Source: Capitulum mitella (Eukaryota > Arthropoda > Thecostraca > Pollicipedomorpha > Pollicipedidae). From it: a stretch of DNA of 64,000 nucleotides. The notes beneath the pieces are model-generated. The model saw nothing but the letters and a program-made list of their open reading frames with translations, was not told where the DNA came from and did not search any database. Made by a program: the position numbers and the translations under genes. This document shows, one piece after another, positions 1 through 12,300 of this stretch (position 1 is its first letter; every line of letters begins with the position of its first letter). The stretch covers positions 7,378,001 through 7,442,000 of the forward strand of contig CP099850.1 in NCBI GenBank assembly GCA_030062745.1, in the 5' to 3' direction.

Positions 1-1690
1 CAAAACCAGTTTTGTTTCTGGATCCAGTGCAACAGTGTAACTCTTGGCATTTGCAACTGAAGAATAATATGTAAAAGAGAAGCAGCTCACTCTCCTGAAT
101 TATACGTTATACACACATGCCTACGTAACGCATACCGACTGATGGTTTTAAAACAAACGATGTAACTGGCGTTATTTCACCTCAAGCTGCTCCGAAGAGA
201 TTGCAGGGGATTTTGGAGCTGTTTCAGAAATGGCAAATAACTTGATTATTTTCATGTAAAGCATATACTGTGATCATTTTTGCAAAATGCCGAAAGCAAG
301 TAAGTGACAACGAAGGCGGCAAATGTTTGATATCTCCAAATGTTTGATAAGAAGGCCAAGAGAGCAAAGAAGACGTTTTCTCAGTGCATAAGTTATGTCG
401 ATACGAAACGCCCATTACATGCGCATTGTTCAGTTAAGGAAGAAAAGGTGCGCGCGCTCGTTTTGTTTCAGTGCGCTTTCCTAATCAGTAAGACGCCTTG
501 TGCGCGCAAGGTGAGTAAGGTCTGGTACTGCATTTCTCTTCACATTAGGAAATGCGTTTGTTGGCGCACTGAATTTGCCTTGTTGTGCACCGCTATTCAA
601 ACGGCAATTCATATGTTCAAGGATTTTGCACCTCAAGAACTGCAAGTTTAAATGCCGCGCGAACACATGATATTATCCACTGCCATTTTTGAGCAATTCA
701 AAAACGCCGTTAGAAAAAAAAACGAGCAAGAACAAAAACACCACTCCCGAAATAATTTTGACGAGAAAGTTCACAAGTCGGCGCCGACCCTGTATGGATG
801 TAAAAGCAACCTCTTAAGGTGACCTGAGTTACCTCTTGGTGAAAACTGTCCGAATGAATACAATGCATGAATGAATGAAATTCAGCCAGACAAGTGACTT
901 GGAAATGATAAGTCTACAACAAGCGTTACGACCGGGCTAGGCTGAGCTTGGTCTATTCGGCCGCTGGAGAATGACCGAAAATTACTGAGGGTCTGAGTAG
1001 GACTTCAGACTGCAAGTCTGAAGCATTGCAACCATGGCCATTGACCTAAATACGACGCGCGAGAGATGTAAACCCTCCCATCCCCCCTCCCGCAGAATCT
1101 CCAGTCATGCCTGTACCAGTGCCATTCACCATACCAAGGACGCGGACGAAAGTAACACTTTTAATGGACATTCCTCATTATGATCCCGTTTCCATCATCT
1201 TTGCTCGTGAGGTTATGCAGGTGCTGGAAAGTACTGGAAAGAAGTTTCATTGTCACATATTTGTTTGTGAACCGAGGCAAATATGTCTCAACTGTTGTAT
1301 TGCTGGCCAATTTTTTCAACAAAAAAAAAAATTATCGTCGCACTTCCAATAATTGCCTTAACCCTCGCAAAGGTGAATACCCGAGACCCTTCGCCTTCGT
1401 AAAGGAAGGGGGGGGGGGGGTAGAAACTTGTCCTTCACAACTAACTTACTTTTGAACTCAGTATTTTTTCAGTGTTTTTGATCCGAATATTTTGCTATAG
1501 TGCTTTGGAATCAGAGTCCGTGCTAAGCAATGCTTATTGCACAAGCTCTGATCCTTACACACAGTCCCGTAATTCTAGGTCAACGGCATAATTCTGAGGC
1601 GAAAATTTAACGTGTCGACATGAACCTCAGTGTTGCGCAATAGCCATTGTCCCCCTCTATAGGTCAGCTGCCAAGTGACCTGCAGGAAAA
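1..1690. other. no gene recognised
   Basis: Only short open frames occur here and none resembles a known domain. A 13-base G run lies at 1408-1420 and an A run near 1320-1331. I see no RNA gene, long repeat or promoter-like arrangement. Confidence 0.6.
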
Positions 1691-1695
1691 ATAGT

Positions 1696-1775
1696 GAGCG
1701 TCGAGGCGACTCGAATCCACCTTGCCAAGGTGGGGAGCGGCGACAGGTGCTCCACCAACAGAGCTCCCGATACCC
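1696..1775 (-). repeat. tRNA-derived SINE head
   Basis: Read on the minus strand, 1747-1768 gives GGGAGCTCTGTTGGTGGAGC, which matches the D-arm and internal A box of a tRNA (usual form AGCTCAGTTGGTAGAGC). About 40 bases on, 1705-1721 gives GGTGGATTCGAGTCGCC, a T-arm/B-box sequence around TTCGAGT whose five-base stem needs two wobble pairs. Acceptor pairing is not evident, so this is not a functional tRNA gene. A tRNA-derived SINE promoter is the best reading; a tRNA pseudogene is the alternative. The SINE body would run toward lower coordinates (about 1560-1690), but I did not find its end. Confidence 0.6.
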
Positions 1776-2382
1776 AACAGTTGACAAAACTAACGCAGTT
1801 AATATGAAGACATCAATGGGACAGCTGCCTCTGGAAGGATGTTGCTGTAGCCTTGCTGATAACATCCCGCTGTGGCTACAGTATTCAAGATCATTTGAGT
1901 GCAATGTTCCCAGACATGCAAAGCAACTGGTTTTCCGTTTTCACTAATACGTATATGTATAAGTGCAATAAACAAACAGAAATTATAGTCTAGTAGACAA
2001 TGGTATCAAAAGACCTGTTGTTCCTCTTCCGCATATCATTTGCTTCGCATTACGTGTTGGTTTATAATTCATTGGCCATGAGGTGTTCCTCCAGTGCCAG
2101 TAAATGGTCGGCGGGAAGTGCCTGAAATTTGCTATAGCTGACCTACATTCCCTCCGCCTTTTTCATATGTGCATTGTTATTATGTTACGCCAGGCCACCA
2201 GACCGTAACTTCGTCCTCGAGAGCGTTTCCAAACAAGTTGTGACCGTGTCATGTCCGATCACCAAGTTAGGACCTCATTTTCAGGGCTTGCAACTCATTT
2301 TTTGTCAGGTCTGCCCCACATTTTAGGTTCTTCCTCAAGAGTCTGAGAAATAATGGAGTAAATTTTCGATATAGGACTGTCG

Positions 2383-2385
<3 letters not shown>

Positions 2386-2421
<36 letters not shown>
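2386..2421. repeat. (TA)n microsatellite
   Basis: An uninterrupted 36-base alternation of T and A, with ordinary sequence on both sides. Confidence 0.98.
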
Positions 2422-2427
<6 letters not shown>

Positions 2428-3399
2428 ACAATATAATGTCAGGATTTGAAAGATTAGTGACTTTTGCAATGTCACGTCAGGCCGCTAGTCTTACATGTCT
2501 TCAAAATGGCTTTGAGGCGTTTATAAGATAATTTCGGTCACTGTTTTTAGTGATGACAATGACTTTTGCCTTTTTCAATAGCCAAAACTCTAATCTGTGA
2601 TAATCAACGATCGTTTTCGGCACTCGTAGCGCAATGAAGGCTGACACTGATGCCTGACCTTTTACGGATCTGGAGAAAAACAGTCACTGAGTACAGCGAT
2701 TGACCTAGTTTGAAGGTTGCTTCAAAGGCATGGCGCGCCCGCCGAAACATTACGAAACTATTACGATGACAGTGGAGATGGCAGACAATGGGGTACTGCT
2801 ATATTTTATTGCGGTTTGAGTGAGAACTGGAATGAGAAATGTGGTACACGACTGTCTGTTTCGGCGCTCTGTCTTGATTAGGAGAAAAATGACATGGGGT
2901 GGAAAGCACCTCCCGTCATCGGGTACAGATGAAAATCCTTGGCCCTGCGAAGGCGTAAGGTTTTAAACGTGGTCCTTAAATCTATGTATCTATGTATTTA
3001 TGTATTTACAATATGTATCGATAAGTTGTGAATTTTATCTTTTGTTACGCATCTCTATGCCATTCTACCGATGAATCGATAAGAAATCGTGCTCAAGCTG
3101 TGTCCTACGCGTTTCTTTTTTGCGAGGCTGCACCTTTATCCTATGGCACCATTTGGAAATTAAGTGACGCAGCCTCTGCACTCTTTGATATATTATCGAT
3201 GTCAAAAGGTCACCTTTTGATTAGCTGGGCTGGAGTGCCTTCAAGTGGACAGCGTCCGGATTAGAAATAAAAGTGCTTGCTAAACAGAGCTTCCTGGGTG
3301 GACATTGCCCCGCTGCCCACATGTCATAAAATACGAACTAACGACTTCCATGGAGCAAACCACATGTATCCAGAGAATTTCCATCATGCCATAACTGTT
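2422..3399. other. no gene recognised
   Basis: Short open frames only, with no domain resemblance. A short run of TATGTATTTA-like units lies near 2983-3015. Confidence 0.6.
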
Positions 3400-3520
3400 C
3401 ATGGTATAGCCATCTCGTGACCGACAGACGCTGTCGGTCCCTGTTCAAATATTGGCCCACATTCTGGGTCTCGAACCCATAGCCTGCCGGACACCCATTC
3501 ATTTTTCTGTACAGCCTCGA
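3400..3520 (-). repeat. SINE-like fragment with B box and hairpin
   Basis: On the minus strand 3464-3482 contains GGGTTCGAGACCCAG. This is a perfect match to the pol III B box (GGTTCGANNCC), and it forms a T-arm-like stem (TGGG/CCCA) around TTCGAGA. Just downstream on the same strand is a perfect 9-base inverted repeat with a 3-base loop (3419-3427 and 3431-3439). No A box is evident upstream, so this is probably a 5'-truncated tRNA-derived SINE. Confidence 0.5.
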
Positions 3521-4450
3521 CATTTGCAAACATATATGTAAACAAAAAGAGCCGATGGCAATCTCTCCTTTCTTTCTTGGAAAAAACCATGACGTCATGT
3601 GTTTTATCGCATGCTCGCGTGCCACGTGTCAAGTCAAGAAGCTTCCCAAATGAAACAGTGAAGTGCCGGGGGAATCTCGTCGTGCACAACAGATGCATAT
3701 CTCCCCAGCTGGATGGCCTATAAGGAACGGTGACCGGTACCATGTTGAATTCAGAAGACACTTGAAGCTGCGAAGTGCGCTGGACGGTGGGCTGATTACC
3801 CCGAGACGTCCAGCGCGGACTGTTTAAAGTCTTGCTGGGTCGAACATCTCGCCATGCCGAGTAAGCCAACCTATCTGCTCCCCGGGAGGGCGCCGACGAG
3901 TCTTCCGGGTCTGGTCCCGTGGACTCAGGGCTGATCTCATCAGCGACCCTGCTGTCGCAGGAGCATTCACCCGCGCGTCAGACATGCATATCCTGGAGGT
4001 CCAGCCGCATTTCAATAGCTGTAGCATGACATGCCAGCTAGCCTCTCCTCGGGCCACCATTCTTATGTGTCGAGAGCAATATTCTGTTGCTGCATAATAC
4101 AAGCGCACGGCGTGCAACCGCTGATGTAGTCTGCACTGCAGACTGTACACAGACAATGACTAGATCCCATCTTGTCGAGAACCTTAGAGAGGCAGATGTC
4201 TGTAATACCTACAACTAAGCCATCCCTGGAAGCGTAGACGCCACGTCCCCCACAGACCACCCCACAGATCCGAGATGGGATGTGCACTTGCTGTTCAGCC
4301 AGTCACAGTCTTTAAAACTCGTTGCTCAGTAAACTGTACTGAATCTAGCAGTCATCGGCGGTTGTGGTCACGGCCTGCACGTGACACGTTTCCGTCCCGA
4401 TTCTGCTCCAACGCGCAGCGTCTCTAGCGCCTCCATGCGTGGGAACGCCT
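3521..4450. other. no gene recognised
   Basis: Mid-GC sequence with overlapping short open frames on the minus strand that resemble no protein I know. Confidence 0.55.
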
Positions 4451-4760
4451 AAAAGCAGCATAAAGTGTTCAAAGCCGTCGCAGTGGGCTGCTCGAGCTGC
4501 ACCCGGACGCCGCTCGGTCGACCCGCGGCAGCCCGAGCTTCAGTCAGAGTAGCTCGGACCGCTCCGCAGGGAGGCGGCCCTCCCAGGCGTCGACGAGCGG
4601 CGAGAACAGACGTCGTCACGTTGAGACAGCGATCCAGGAGAGGGGCTCGGGTCGGGTGCCGTCTTTTCCGCGGCAGGCTGCAGCTAACGTGGGACCACTC
4701 GGAACACCGGTAACGGTCGGACCTGCAGTCTAGGGGGAGTCAGCCAGGCGCGAGCAGGGG
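4450..4760. other. GC-rich, CpG-rich block
   Basis: A sharply bounded block dense in CpG. The 82-codon plus-strand frame at 4465-4713 is rich in Arg, Ala and Gly and has no recognisable domain, which is what GC-rich DNA gives by chance. The block could be a CpG island or an exon of an unknown gene; the sequence alone does not decide. Confidence 0.55.
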
Positions 4761-4910
4761 CAGTCTATGATGGCGCGTCGGTCAACACCTTGGCTCGGAC
4801 ATCAGACGAAGGTGACCATGGAGAAGAGCCGGCAGGGAGGGGAAGGGAGGACATGTAATCGGTTGGGAGAAGTTTGATGCATTTTACTATAAAACAAAGC
4901 ACTTTTTTGT

Positions 4911-6122
4911 TTAACCCTATGCCCGTAGGGTTCGACGGTATGGCCGATTCCTGTCGGGGGGAGGGGTGGATTCGGCTCCCCACCGAGATCTCGAGAACTA
5001 CCCATACGATTTCACTGCAACAACAGCAGTCGGTTTGTCTGATGTAAACTACATTTTCAGAAAAAGCAAATTTCAAAGTTTTCAAAAGGTTGGATACAGG
5101 GAGCAAAAAAAATCAAAATGGTGATATTTTTGGACTTGTTATAACTCTGTTGTTTGTAGACCGATTTTGATGAAATTGGCACGAATCAAGAGATTTGGAT
5201 GGGACTTTTACCATTGGTCCAAACATTTGAAGTTTTAAAAGATTCATAGGCGTTCACAAGGTTTCATCAGTGGGACGGTTTGTCTTTTCAACAAATGAAA
5301 TAGCAAAAAAGTTAAAAACATTTTTTTTAGATTTCTAGTCTTGTTATGCTGAAGAAGTACAAATCGTATTGCATTATTCTGATAATGTTAGCAAATGCGG
5401 TGACAGGGTCTTGAAAAAGGGGCACTGTCATTGTCACATGTTTATCAGGTCAACTTACGACTTTCACCTGAAATGACCTCCAGTGACCGTAGAGTCACAT
5501 GGAATGAATGATCTTAAGTGCGTTTCATACTGTTTAAAATGTTTCCAGACATTTAAATTTGCTCTGTTTCTGAAATTCCCTTTTACGGCTTTTGTGATGT
5601 AGGGTACGCGCACTAACATTTTAGGTCATAGCTCCGTGACCCGACTTGATATGAACCTGAAACTTAGTACACAAGTAGAAGGCACCCTTCGACGTCATAT
5701 GTACTCCTGGTTTGGCATTTGGAAAAATAACGCCAAAACTATTACTGTGAAACCAAGTTTTAAATTTTGACGACCTAAACTTGCGAAATGGCCTTAGATT
5801 AACAAAACTATATTTGCATGCTTGCCCAATTATAGACTTATACACGCACATAAGGTTTTAAGTGCTATCTTAAAAATTCTGTTTTTGTCAGCCGTTTTTC
5901 TTTTACCCTCAACAAAGCCAAAAATGACGTTAGGTGCCTCCCAAAAACGTTCTCTGGCTCCGCCCCTAAGTAACGTAGAATTACGAAATCTTGTTATACT
6001 AAGTGCAAAAGTGGGTAGGAAAAGGGACGAAGTTTCATGAGACTGCTCCAAAAACCCTGGACTTGGCAAGCAAAAAGCCAGAGGGGGCGGATTCAGCCTC
6101 CCCCTGCCAGTAATATGGTTAA
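4911..6122 (-). mobile_element. TTAA-flanked piggyBac-like element, copy A
   Basis: It begins TTAACCCTATGCCCG (4911) and ends with a decayed terminus running into TTAA (6119-6122). It is about 1.21 kb long and runs opposite to copies B, D and E: its left end matches their right ends (the GACGGTATGGCCGATTCC and GAGATCTCGAGAACTACC segments) and its right end holds the reverse complement of their left ends (CAAGCAAAAAGCC, GGCGGATTC). Inside are the shared AGGTCA/TGACCT cluster (about 5450-5500) and the segment GGTCATAGCTCCGTGACC (5623-5640). There is no transposase frame. TTAA targets and a terminus starting CCCT are hallmarks of the piggyBac superfamily; that assignment is inference. Confidence 0.85.
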
Positions 6123-7750
6123 CGAAACCATGCAAATTTGTGCGCAGCATTTTCCAAGCTAGACATTAGTTCTGGTCATGGGTGCATGCTTTCGAATGGA
6201 GGCACGACGCATCGGGCTGTTCTGTTACCACAGGTTCTCGTGAGGTGAAATGATTCTTTCTGTGGGATTGGCGCAGAGAGCAGTATGGTCACTGGTAATT
6301 ATTAACAGTCGATGTTTGAAGAGGCAAGGGAAACGTGTTGATCCAGGCTTTCTACAGGAAGCATGAGTTGAGTTCCGAAACGTTTCGGGATGTTCGGTCG
6401 CCGCAGAACATAATTTTGTGCTCCGAAGTATTGCTTGATTATCAACGATTACGCAATACAATGCGGAATTGCTGGACAAGTTCCAAGAACGAGCAGCGAG
6501 GTTAAAGGTTGTTACGATTGTTTTCATGAGAGCTCTTTCTCAAATTACCATAAACTCGGTCTGACACCACGTGGATATGATTTTCCGGCATTTTCTGACA
6601 TGATGTGCCAATGCAACCGCTCAAAACACCCCGGATGGGTAAAACGTTCAAGAATTCATCACAGGCGCATACGTCACGTCGTCATGAAACATTTGGCGCA
6701 TGTCTTTTTGCATCATCATTGCGAAGCTTACTTAAATTTCTCCCTCGTTTCCTGCGGCATAGTGAAAACGTACGAGATTTTTTTTGGAGGGGGAGGGAGG
6801 AAGGATATCAAGAGCTGGATGACATTCTGCATTTACACACACAGCTGGCACATTACAGGTAAAACCAGTCATTTTTTTAACAAGTGCAATGTATGAGTCT
6901 GGTGATCCAAGCCTGAACAACGAATGCATGGGTCCATTGCCCCAAGCGTGCACAACGACATCAGCTTAACTTGCATTCATTTGCAGGCGATTTTACGCTT
7001 GATGCATCTGATAAACCGCTTGCTGTCAGAACTCGGCGCTGGGCTGGGTACAACCGAAACCAAAATGTCCGCCGCCCGAGATGGCATGTTTTCCAAGGTT
7101 CCAGGATCACCTTAATTCTAAACCCTGCCATGTCGCTGGAGTGAAGCCAAGGTGGAAGGGGACCATGGCCTCTTTTGGTCTTGAACATTTAAGTCGGAAC
7201 CGCCTGGGGTGTCAAATAGGGTACCGCTCGATTTTTCGTCACTAATTTCTGAACCATAAGAGCCAGCCCGACCAAACTTCCAGTAGCTATTAATCAATCA
7301 GTTTTATATATTTTGACATCAAATCCATTTCCATGTGAAGTCAGGTCATGGAGATATGACGTCAAACGCGGACCCTTGCAAGCATCTTTTCGCCTCTTCG
7401 GGCGGTGGCGGAACATGCTTCGTTTTTTTTTCTCGAAAATATTCGCGATTATAATGCACGGATTATTTGGTTGTGCATAGGACATGATCCCCAAAAGGAT
7501 ATAAAGCCGTGACACGCCAGCATTAGAGGTCATGCTAGGACACATGCATGATGACAGCTGAACTGATCTGCATTGCGGGTGGCAGAAGTGGTTGCCGCTG
7601 ACCTTCCCCGTCGTTCAAGCCAGACAAGCGAAGCTATATTCGACTCTTAGCAAGGTTCACCAAAGGCGACGTGAGGTTATGTCAGTACACGTCATAGGTT
7701 GACGTCAAAACAAAATAAACTACACCATTGTCCGTGGAAGATCGTTCAGT
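6123..7750. other. no gene recognised
   Basis: No domain resemblance. A purine-rich stretch lies at about 6788-6807. Around 7230-7390 there is wording like that inside the TTAA elements (GTCAGGTCATGGAGATATGAC), which may be an old related repeat, but no termini are visible. Confidence 0.5.
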
Positions 7751-8130
7751 CGCAGCAGGGAGCAATTATTGTTCCTAGTCAGAAAATGAAGGATGACTAT
7801 CTGTTCTGACTTGGCTTGACCTTGACCCGATAATGGGCAGACAGAGCAGATTTCAGTCGTCATTTCAGTTTTGTACCTGACGCAGTTACGAATCCCAGCG
7901 AGTAATCATTGTTCTTTGTCAGGAAGAGAAATAGAACCTTATCTGACCTGACCTAGAATGACCTTGTCTGGATGGAGAGCAGATAATGCAAAAATGACTA
8001 TCAGATTTCACTTCCGTCTTTTTTTGTCATGTCGATCAAAACGGCTGCGATTAAGTATCGATCTTTGGCATGTTAATGTAAGACCAATATTTCACCTGAC
8101 CTAGGCTGACCTTGACCTCGCGGTTTTGAA
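7751..8130. repeat. diverged ~130-bp tandem duplication
   Basis: Unit 1 begins at 7751 and unit 2 at 7881, both starting CGCAG. Matching landmarks (ATTGTTC, GACCTGACC/GACTTGGCTTGACC, the AGAGCAGAT segment and a following ATTTCA) recur at a spacing of 130. A third, weaker unit may follow, since GACCTGACCTAGG recurs near 8096. TGACCT half-sites recur in each unit. Confidence 0.65.
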
Positions 8131-9137
8131 CATTTTGGCATGCTTTTGATGCGGACGACCGTGAAGTTTCGTTTGATACCCAGCTGGAGGCCCTGAAACT
8201 AGTATTGCTGATGATATGATGTGCGAACCAGTGCCAGTTTTTCGTCGTATTATGCATTTTACGTGTTCTGTGACGTCACCGGTCACGTGACCAAGGCTAA
8301 CATAATATCTGTTGGTTGGTGGTAGACCGGTTCAGATCCGACGGTAAGATGCTGAGATAACAGGGTGTGCCTTTTTGACACCCCCAAGCGGTCGTGGGTA
8401 TAAAAACGCCAGGCGGTGCCGGGTTAAGGTTTCTTTGAACATCAAAACAATAAAAAGAAAAAGAAACACACAGGATATATCTAACAAATAGGCGTAAGCA
8501 AGCATGCGAGATGGCTGAGGCTATTGAGAAATTCCAGCGGAGTAAATTAAGCTGAGAGTGAATTTTGGAATGACTAGGCATTCAGAGACAGGTCATAGGC
8601 TGCTCCGAAAACAAAACTCTAGATCACGAGATTCTAACACCACCATTTCTACTTGAAATCAGTGTTCGGACTGTTTACGTTTTACGGCGTTTGTGGAATC
8701 AATGGTTGGGTCTGAAGGGACGTAATCCGATGTTTTCGAGTGGTAAGCAGTAAACTGGCCTTGGATTTGGCACGGGCTATGTAAACCACGCCTGCCAGGT
8801 CACATGTGATGATTATCATGAAACGGAATGAGCGAAAAATATTTACATTTTGTGTCGACTGTGCCAGTCATGAAATAGATAGCTGGTTCACGCAACCACG
8901 TGCAAAGCGCTCCGGCAACATTCGATATATGTTTATATGTTGGTTCGCTCTTCCAGTTACCTACTTAATTTTAGACTTTACTAACGGCTCTCATTCGCGA
9001 TATTGCAGTTTTTATCAAAACATATACATTCGTGGTTTTCGGTTTCACAGCAGTGCCAAACTGAGCAGTTTTTTTTGTTTTATCAGTGGTAAACGCCGGT
9101 AACATGACTGAAGATGAAGCTGAAGCTGCTGAAGTCG
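8131..9137. other. no gene recognised; one TATA-like site
   Basis: GGTATAAAAACGC at about 8397-8409 is a good TATA-box match, but no initiator, first exon or reading frame follows it. The rest is anonymous. Confidence 0.5.
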
Positions 9138-9139
9138 CC

Positions 9140-9415
9140 GCGGCCGTGGCCTAGTGGATCAGGAGCCGGACAACAGAGTCCGGTGCGTGGTAGGCGCTGG
9201 ATTCAACGAGCAACCACAGGGCGGCCATGTCGTGGAGTTGCATGGTACGACAAAGATCCCGTAGCACCCCTTGATTCGGCGCAAGTGGCAAAATTACTAC
9301 ATATTTTGGAATACCTGGGTGGCGGGGTCATGGTCCGGAAACAAGTTCGGTCGGCGTGGTGTGGACGCCGATTCTAACGCCACGCACATCACCACGTTCG
9401 GACTAAATAAAAGAA
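9140..9415 (+). repeat. tRNA-derived SINE (head 9140-9212)
   Basis: TGGCCTAGTGG at 9147-9157 is a textbook A box. An anticodon-arm-like stem follows (CCGGAC 9166-9171 pairing with GTCCGG 9178-9183). GCTGGATTCAACGAGC at about 9196-9211 is a B-box/T-arm-like segment. The acceptor stem does not pair, so this is not a working tRNA. The 200 bases after it end near an A-rich ACTAAATAAAAG segment (about 9403-9414), where a SINE tail could be. The head is well supported; the 3' boundary is a guess. Confidence 0.6.
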
Positions 9416-9659
9416 GGTGAGTGTTTGGGCTCAAGCGTTGGTTAGAGACCAACACTACGGCATTTTCGGTGAGAAGTCTCTTCCGATATACTTCTGCCGT
9501 TTATGATGTTGACGGGCAATCATGCTACAACTAAGAGTACTTAAGAATATTAGCAGTCCGGAACTACCCCTAAATGCCTGATAACCGTGAGGGAACGTCA
9601 CTGGGCAGTAAGGGCAGACCACTAAGCTGCTGAGGATCCGCAGAGATCTGGTCTGTTCC

Positions 9660-10470
9660 AGGACCGGAAGACGGTCCCTAGGTTCGCCACCCTCTCCACG
9701 TCACCGCTCACGAGGAGAGATTCCCTCGCCGGCTCGGCGGGCCGACGGGGTGCTCGGCAAGCCTCCGCGACGCTTCGTTCGCTGCCCGCAGCCGACTCCC
9801 CGCCGCCCCATGCTGAGACTTATGCAAATCCGGCCCGGGCCCGGACGCCGGCGGGCTGTATCGGATCACCGTGCGACCCGGACTACAATTAGACGAACAT
9901 GCCTGCATAAAATCGGCTACCCCTCGCCGTAATCTGTTTGCGTTATGAAGACGTAAATCATCGCGCGCTCTCCGGAGCAGGTGAGGACGATGCAGCACGC
10001 TCGGCGCCGACTATAAACACCCTGCAGGTGACTGTCGCAGCGGGGTGCGCGCACAACCCTTCCCGCCAAATCGTCGCTCGCGCTCGTCCTTTTGTCGGCG
10101 CCGGCGGCGGCGGCGGCGGCGGCCGGCGGGCGCATGAGACTCTGGTGACGGAGGAAGCGGCGGAGGCAGCGGCGGAGGGCCGGGTAGGACCGGCCGCATC
10201 CCCCAGCGAGCTCCGCGTCCGCGTGACTCAGAGCCGCGCTGCGAGCTGACGGACATCTGGGACAGGCTGCAGCCGCTTGATTGGCCCAGCCTTCGGGTCT
10301 GCAGGCGGTGCCGTGCACGTGGAAGCCCCATTCGGATGTGCACAGGCCGGCCCAGTTAAAGTCGGCTCCGGAGACGGCAGGGGCGCCGAGTTTCCGCGCG
10401 CCGTAGGACAGCTAATGCTGGGGTCGGTCTTGGGACTTTCTTCCGGTGCGGCTTCGTTGGAATGGATTTC
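9660..10470. other. CpG-rich block with CGG repeat
   Basis: GC-rich and CpG-rich throughout, with a (CGG)n tract at about 10098-10122. Open frames run in several phases on both strands at once (Ala, Arg, Gly and Pro runs), the usual result of stop-codon depletion in GC-rich DNA, so I call no gene. It could be a CpG-island promoter. Confidence 0.6.
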
Positions 10471-10839
10471 GGGATGCTTCACACGTGGTGACGTGCCGGA
10501 ATTTATTGCATTGCATTAATGAATGAGGCCCGTAGAGTGCACGGTGTGGGAAGCTTTCTCGCTCATTCTCAGAGAGAATACAACTGAGATTTAAGGACAT
10601 CCACAAATAGAGCCTACCACGACTTGAGCAAATGGCGTGGTTGTATAAGGCGTAGTTTTATAACAATATGGTATAACAATGGCGTAGTTGTAAAAACGCA
10701 ATGCGGAAATTCGTTAGGGCCGAAAGTACATGCAGTTATATTGCTGCGCTTACCCGCATTGCGACCTCGGCACAGAAGTGAAGTACGACACTATAACCAC
10801 TGATTGCCTCCTTTATTAGACGTGCTACGAACCACGGTT

Positions 10840-11170
10840 CCTCTTCCATACGTCAGCACACGTGCAGCCCGGGTGACAGCGTCCGGCCCGCGGCACAGCG
10901 GCCGGTCGGCCCGGCCGGCCGGCCGGCGCCGGCTGCGGGAAAATGATGTAACGTCTGGCTGATTGTCGTCGGTTTTCGGCGATCGGCCCGGTCGGCGGAC
11001 CGGCTCGGCGGGCCAGAACCGGCCCCGCCGGCCGGCGGCGGCGGCGAGCCGCCCGGCCGGGATCCGGGGCGCACACGGAAACGGCGGCCGGCTGCACGGC
11101 GGCGCCGGCCCGGGGACGAGCGGTCACGTGGTCTGGGCGGCGCTCCGGTCTTACGGACAGGGCAGGAAAG
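10840..11170. other. CpG-rich block with GGCCGG palindromes
   Basis: Very GC-rich, with nested GGCCGGCC/GCCGGC palindromes at 10905-10931. Overlapping open frames exist on both strands and none shows a domain. Confidence 0.6.
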
Positions 11171-11182
11171 GCTGCATCGAAA

Positions 11183-11272
11183 TATGGAGAGGAAAGCAAA
11201 GGAAGACAGTGAGGAAGGGAGGGAGATGGAGTTGGAGAGAGAGAGAGAGGGGGGAGGAGATGCAGAGAAATG
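11183..11272 (+). repeat. purine-rich tract
   Basis: About 90 bases made almost wholly of A and G, including a (GA)n run near 11235-11250. It borders the CpG-rich block on its right side. Confidence 0.85.
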
Positions 11273-12300
11273 AATTGACCTCACGCAATGACGAGATCGC
11301 GTTTGCCAGTAAACTAAGGAGGTAAGTAAAAGCTTGATGAAAGTATCAGAATGCCTGGTGGTAGCAGCTGAAGCTTAACGCAGACATATATGTTTTGTGG
11401 ACCTTATCGCACCTTGAAAGTAGGAACATGTATTTATAACTATGCGTGAACATGACTGGTGGTCCGATGTTTGGTCCGATTTGGTGCCACGCGATGTTTA
11501 TTAGCACGTAATGATTTTGCCGATTTTGGTTTCAAGGGAGCCTGAAAACATGAGTATAAAGTTACCAAAGATCGCAAGCTTAGTAGGTTCATGTCGTCAT
11601 CACGTTCTTTTGGTAGGAAAACATTAAGATGTCCCGCAAAGTAGCATGAATGGTGGTCTGGCCATTTTTTGGTATGGGCGCTCCCCTTGTAATACCGTAT
11701 ATTTTTCTTCGCCACCTTTCGTCAGTTGCTCATGAGTGCTCCAGCCCCAGTGTTAACCTTGCACGCTGTTCGAACTTGCCTCACTGTCCCTTACGATGTT
11801 CATTGGGTAGGTAATGTACATACCATTCCAGAAACGGACTGATAATGCCTTAAAATTTCGTTGGTTACTACTCTTTTTGTCACCTTGCCAAACACTTTTG
11901 TGCAAAAGCACTTGCGCTCGTTTTCCTCAGTTCAATGACGAAGTCAGCAAAATTTAGTCTTGCCGTGGACGGCAATATGCTGTCTAAATGTAAAATGCAA
12001 CGAGGGCCGGAGCTGCTTAGAAAAGCATAGAAACGGCACAAATGTGTACAATTCTTCCAGAAAGCACGTAAGCCATATTTGTCTAAAACGACCCCAGGTG
12101 CTGGATAATAAACCTTGTGGCCAAGCACTGTGTGCTCTCATTTTGAGCCAAACTGTTGGATATTCAGAATTATTATTTCCTTGGATTTTACACACCAGGA
12201 TTCGAACAACGCTAAATTCGGAATGGACGCGCAGACATTCAAGAATCATTATTGCCAGCCAAGTAATTTTTACGTTACAACCTCATTAAAGCCGTGATAT
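11273..12300. other. no gene recognised
   Basis: Short frames only. On the minus strand 12192-12206 reads GTTCGAATCCTGG, a B-box-like sequence without an A box; I do not call a tRNA or SINE from it. Confidence 0.55.

Noticed and set aside
8397..8409. TATA-like box GGTATAAAAACGC as a gene promoter
   Set aside because: No initiator, 5' exon or coding frame follows, and such words occur by chance in AT-rich DNA.
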